The notes under the pieces were generated by a model. The model did not search any database and had not been told where the DNA came from. It saw only the letters and a list, made by a program, of their open reading frames with translations. From an uncultured bacterium (lineage in GTDB: Bacteria; Patescibacteriota; Minisyncoccia; Phycocordibacterales; GWA1-40-21): DNA of 7,301 nt. The stretch is from assembly GCA_903868205.1 (NCBI GenBank), contig CAIPUJ010000033.1, forward strand, positions 1 through 7,301, given 5' to 3'. This document shows positions 5,730 to 7,301 of this stretch, in pieces. Each line of letters begins with the position of its first letter. Within the stretch, counting starts at the first letter, position 1. A program made the position numbers and the translations under genes.

Positions 5730-5846
5730 TTAGACAGCCCTGCTCAGTTTTTGGGGAAACTCTCGGAATACGGCGGTATGAGAGTGAGCGAATTTTTCAG
5801 CAGAAAAATTACGCGTGTTCCCTAAAAACTGAGCAAGGCTGTCTAA
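5730..5846 (+). repeat. Structured two-hairpin repeat, copy C, with long inverted arms
   Basis: The arms 5730-5758 and 5818-5846 are 29-bp inverted repeats with two imperfect positions (one a G-T pair). Inside, on the plus strand: ACTCTC (5759-5764) pairs with GAGAGT (5780-5785) around a GGA bulge and hairpin 1 (5768-5779: ATAC-GGCG-GTAT). Hairpin 2 (5788-5814) has a GCG/CGC base, bulged A, AATTTTTC/GAAAAATT and loop AGCA. The arms have no similarity to those of copy B. No flanking direct repeat is seen. It lies just upstream of the secG -35 and in opposite orientation to copies A and B. Confidence 0.85.
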
Positions 5847-5858
5847 ATTTAAGAAATG

Positions 5859-5886
5859 TTGCCTTTTTCCCCCATTCTGCTATACT
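5859..5886 (+). promoter_or_regulatory. secG promoter
   Basis: TTGCCT (5859-5864), a 16-base spacer, and TATACT (5881-5886) with the TGC extension (5878-5880). The ATG at 5896 is 9 bases after the hexamer, so the transcript should be leaderless or carry only a few leader bases. The -35 is part of a 10-bp inverted repeat whose other half is at 5702-5711. Confidence 0.7.
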
Positions 5887-5895
5887 CTTTTGGTA

Positions 5896-6132
5896 ATGAC
5901 AGCAATAATTTCATCACTACCATATATACAGATTGGCTTGGCGATCGTAATAATCGTCCTCGTTTTACTACAAAAATCAGAAGCAAGCTCTGGAGGAACT
6001 TTCGGTGGTAATGACAACTGGAACTCTGCATACCATACAAGAAGAGGTTTTGAGAAAGTGATGTTCAATACTACAGTTATCTTGGGTATACTATTCGCAG
6101 CAGCATCTCTTGCGGCTCTTTTTCTAAAATAG
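5896..6132 (+). CDS. secG: Preprotein translocase subunit SecG
   Basis: A 78-residue protein with the two-helix SecG layout: helix 1 at about residues 8-25 (IQIGLAIVIIVLVLLQ), the conserved QKSEASSGGTFGG loop at 26-38, a short polar stretch with RRGFEK, and helix 2 at about 58-77. SecG sits beside SecYE in the cytoplasmic membrane and aids SecA-driven export. Length and both helices are normal for the family. The ATG at 5896 is chosen; a TTG two codons earlier (5890) is possible but sits only 4 bases behind the -10. The gene is single, with its own promoter, and another promoter follows directly before the next gene. No terminator is seen after it. Confidence 0.93.
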   Translation: MTAIISSLPYIQIGLAIVIIVLVLLQKSEASSGGTFGGNDNWNSAYHTRRGFEKVMFNTTVILGILFAAASLAALFLK

Positions 6133-6134
6133 TT

Positions 6135-6162
6135 TTGCCTATTTCTCTAGTTTTGCTATAAT
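6135..6162 (+). promoter_or_regulatory. Promoter of the peptide-binding protein gene
   Basis: TTGCCT (6135-6140), a 16-base spacer and a perfect TATAAT (6157-6162) with the TGC extension. It begins three bases after the secG stop and repeats the design of the secG promoter exactly: same -35, same spacing, same extension. The predicted leader to the GTG at 6192 is about 23 bases. Confidence 0.72.
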
Positions 6163-6191
6163 CAATACAACTTTTAATTTTCTCGTAGCAA

Positions 6192-7301
6192 GTGAAAGCA
6201 AAAATAAAACAAACTCTTAATAAAAAATGGGAGATCCCAGGCGCGGATGTTATTTCAAAAACATTTGAGACGTTTAGTATAGCCGAGAAAATATTCTTTT
6301 ATACTATATGTACCATATTCATAGTATCTGGAGTTTTTCTTCTTGGTAAGGTGAACGATAGTCTAAAAATAGATGTACCATCAAATGGAGGTTATCTTAC
6401 TGAAGGAATAGTCGGTTCACCTAGATTTGTAAATCCAGTACTTGCTGTATCAGATGTTGATAAAGATTTAACATCCCTTGTATATTCAGGGTTGCTTAGA
6501 GCTTCTGCCACTGGAGAATTAAATTTGGACTTAGCAAAATCATACGAAGTATCTGAAAATGATCTTGAGTATACTTTTACACTAAAAGACGATATTTATT
6601 TTCAAGATGGTGAAAAAATCACATCAGACGATGTAGAATTTACAATAAACAAAATACAGGATAGCACAATAAGAAGCCCGAAGAGACCAAATTTTTATGA
6701 TATAAAAGTAGAAAAAATAAATGAAAATCAAATAAAGTTTATCCTTAAAAAACCCTACTCCCCTTTCTTAGAAAATCTTACTGTAGGAATAATACCAAAA
6801 CATATCTGGAACGATCTTGATACAGACCAATTTGCACTCAGCCAATATAATGTTGAACCAATAGGATCTGGTCCGTACAAAGTAACAAAAATGGAAACTT
6901 TGAAAAAGAATATGCTTCTTGTTCCTACGTATTATGAACTTAGCCCATTCGGAAAAGGTGGAATAGAAAAACCTTTTATAGACAAAATAATCATGAGATT
7001 TTATAGAGATGAAGAATCTGTTATCAATGCTTATAACAAAGGTGAGGTTGAAGCTATCAATTCAATTTCTCCAGACAAAATGCCTGATATCAAAAAACAA
7101 AATACCTCATCTATAAAAACCACACCCTTACCAAGAGTCTTCGCAGTATTTTTTAATCAAAACCAAAGCGAAATCCTTTCATACAAAGAAGTAAGAGCCG
7201 CATTAAACCTAGCTGTAGATAGAGAAAAGATAGTAAAAGAAGTTTTAAGCGGATATGGCAAATCATTAAATAGTCCTATACCAAACGGCCTTCTTGGAGA
7301 C
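6192..7301 (+). CDS. ABC transporter substrate-binding protein, family 5 (peptide type), N-terminal part
   Basis: 370 codons are open to the window edge, so the C-terminal part is missing. An in-frame TAG at 6186 leaves GTG 6192 as the first start; there is no ATG nearby and no Shine-Dalgarno sequence. About 33 mostly polar residues precede one hydrophobic segment (34-52). No lipobox Cys follows it, so the protein is probably held by a signal anchor rather than a lipid. From residue 69 the sequence follows family 5 binding proteins (OppA/DppA type): GSPRFVNPVL, DLTSLVYSGLLR (92-103), an FTLKDDIYFQDGEKITSDDV stretch, FYDIKVEK, and GSGPYKV (225-231). These proteins capture oligopeptides or similar solutes for import. 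The permease genes, if present, would lie beyond the window. Confidence 0.92.
   Translation, partial: MKAKIKQTLNKKWEIPGADVISKTFETFSIAEKIFFYTICTIFIVSGVFLLGKVNDSLKIDVPSNGGYLTEGIVGSPRFVNPVLAVSDVDKDLTSLVYSGLLRASATGELNLDLAKSYEVSENDLEYTFTLKDDIYFQDGEKITSDDVEFTINKIQDSTIRSPKRPNFYDIKVEKINENQIKFILKKPYSPFLENLTVGIIPKHIWNDLDTDQFALSQYNVEPIGSGPYKVTKMETLKKNMLLVPTYYELSPFGKGGIEKPFIDKIIMRFYRDEESVINAYNKGEVEAINSISPDKMPDIKKQNTSSIKTTPLPRVFAVFFNQNQSEILSYKEVRAALNLAVDREKIVKEVLSGYGKSLNSPIPNGLLGD

Noticed and set aside
5533..5730. 65-codon open frame on the minus strand in the lemA-secG gap
   Set aside because: It runs through repeat copy B and the pyrimidine tract and has no recognisable motif; the structured repeat explains the sequence better.
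5520..5846. CRISPR array or IS200/IS605 ends for the repeats
   Set aside because: Copies are inverted, unevenly spaced and with no spacer pattern. The bulged hairpin recalls Y1-transposase sites, but no transposase gene is present, so no assignment is made.
5849..6068. Two open frames antisense to secG
   Set aside because: They are the shadow of secG, whose protein is clearly recognisable on the plus strand.

Overview
The window looks like a piece of a Candidate Phyla Radiation (Patescibacteria, probably Parcubacteria-like) chromosome. This is inferred from the low GC content, compact gene packing, short genes, starts without recognisable Shine-Dalgarno sequences, and a gene set (LemA, HtpX, CDP-alcohol phosphatidyltransferase, SecG, anchored DUF192 and peptide-binding proteins) common in that group. 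UGA is not used as a sense codon in any gene read here. No database search was possible.

Almost everything from 5500 down to 228 is read on the minus strand. In transcription order: lemA (5432-4878) with its own terminator; a Nudix hydrolase, HtpX and a CDP-alcohol phosphatidyltransferase in one overlapping run (4827-2824); a decayed 5' part of a second tRNA-Ser next to repeat copy A; an intact tRNA-Ser(GGA) (2645-2561); then a large transglutaminase-like/pseudokinase fusion and an anchored DUF192 protein (2536-228), closed by a strong bidirectional hairpin at 154-200. From 5896 rightward the plus strand carries secG and the start of a peptide-type ABC transporter substrate-binding protein that runs off the window. 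The genes between are mainly envelope functions: membrane proteolysis and stress (LemA, HtpX), phospholipid headgroup transfer, protein export (SecG) and peptide capture.

The 457-base divergent gap between lemA and secG (5433-5889) has no credible gene. It holds two promoters and two copies (B and C, in opposite orientation) of a small structured repeat. A third copy (A) lies at 2675-2728. All three share a two-hairpin core whose stems differ in sequence but keep base pairing. B and C are also enclosed by long inverted arms that match within a copy but are unrelated between copies, and B is abutted on both sides by the same 8 bases. This is the most interesting signal in the window and may be an undescribed small mobile or RNA element.

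A second theme is transcription start design. All five promoters found have an extended -10 of the form TGNTATAMT, and three of them lie only 7-9 bases before the start codon, which predicts leaderless mRNAs.
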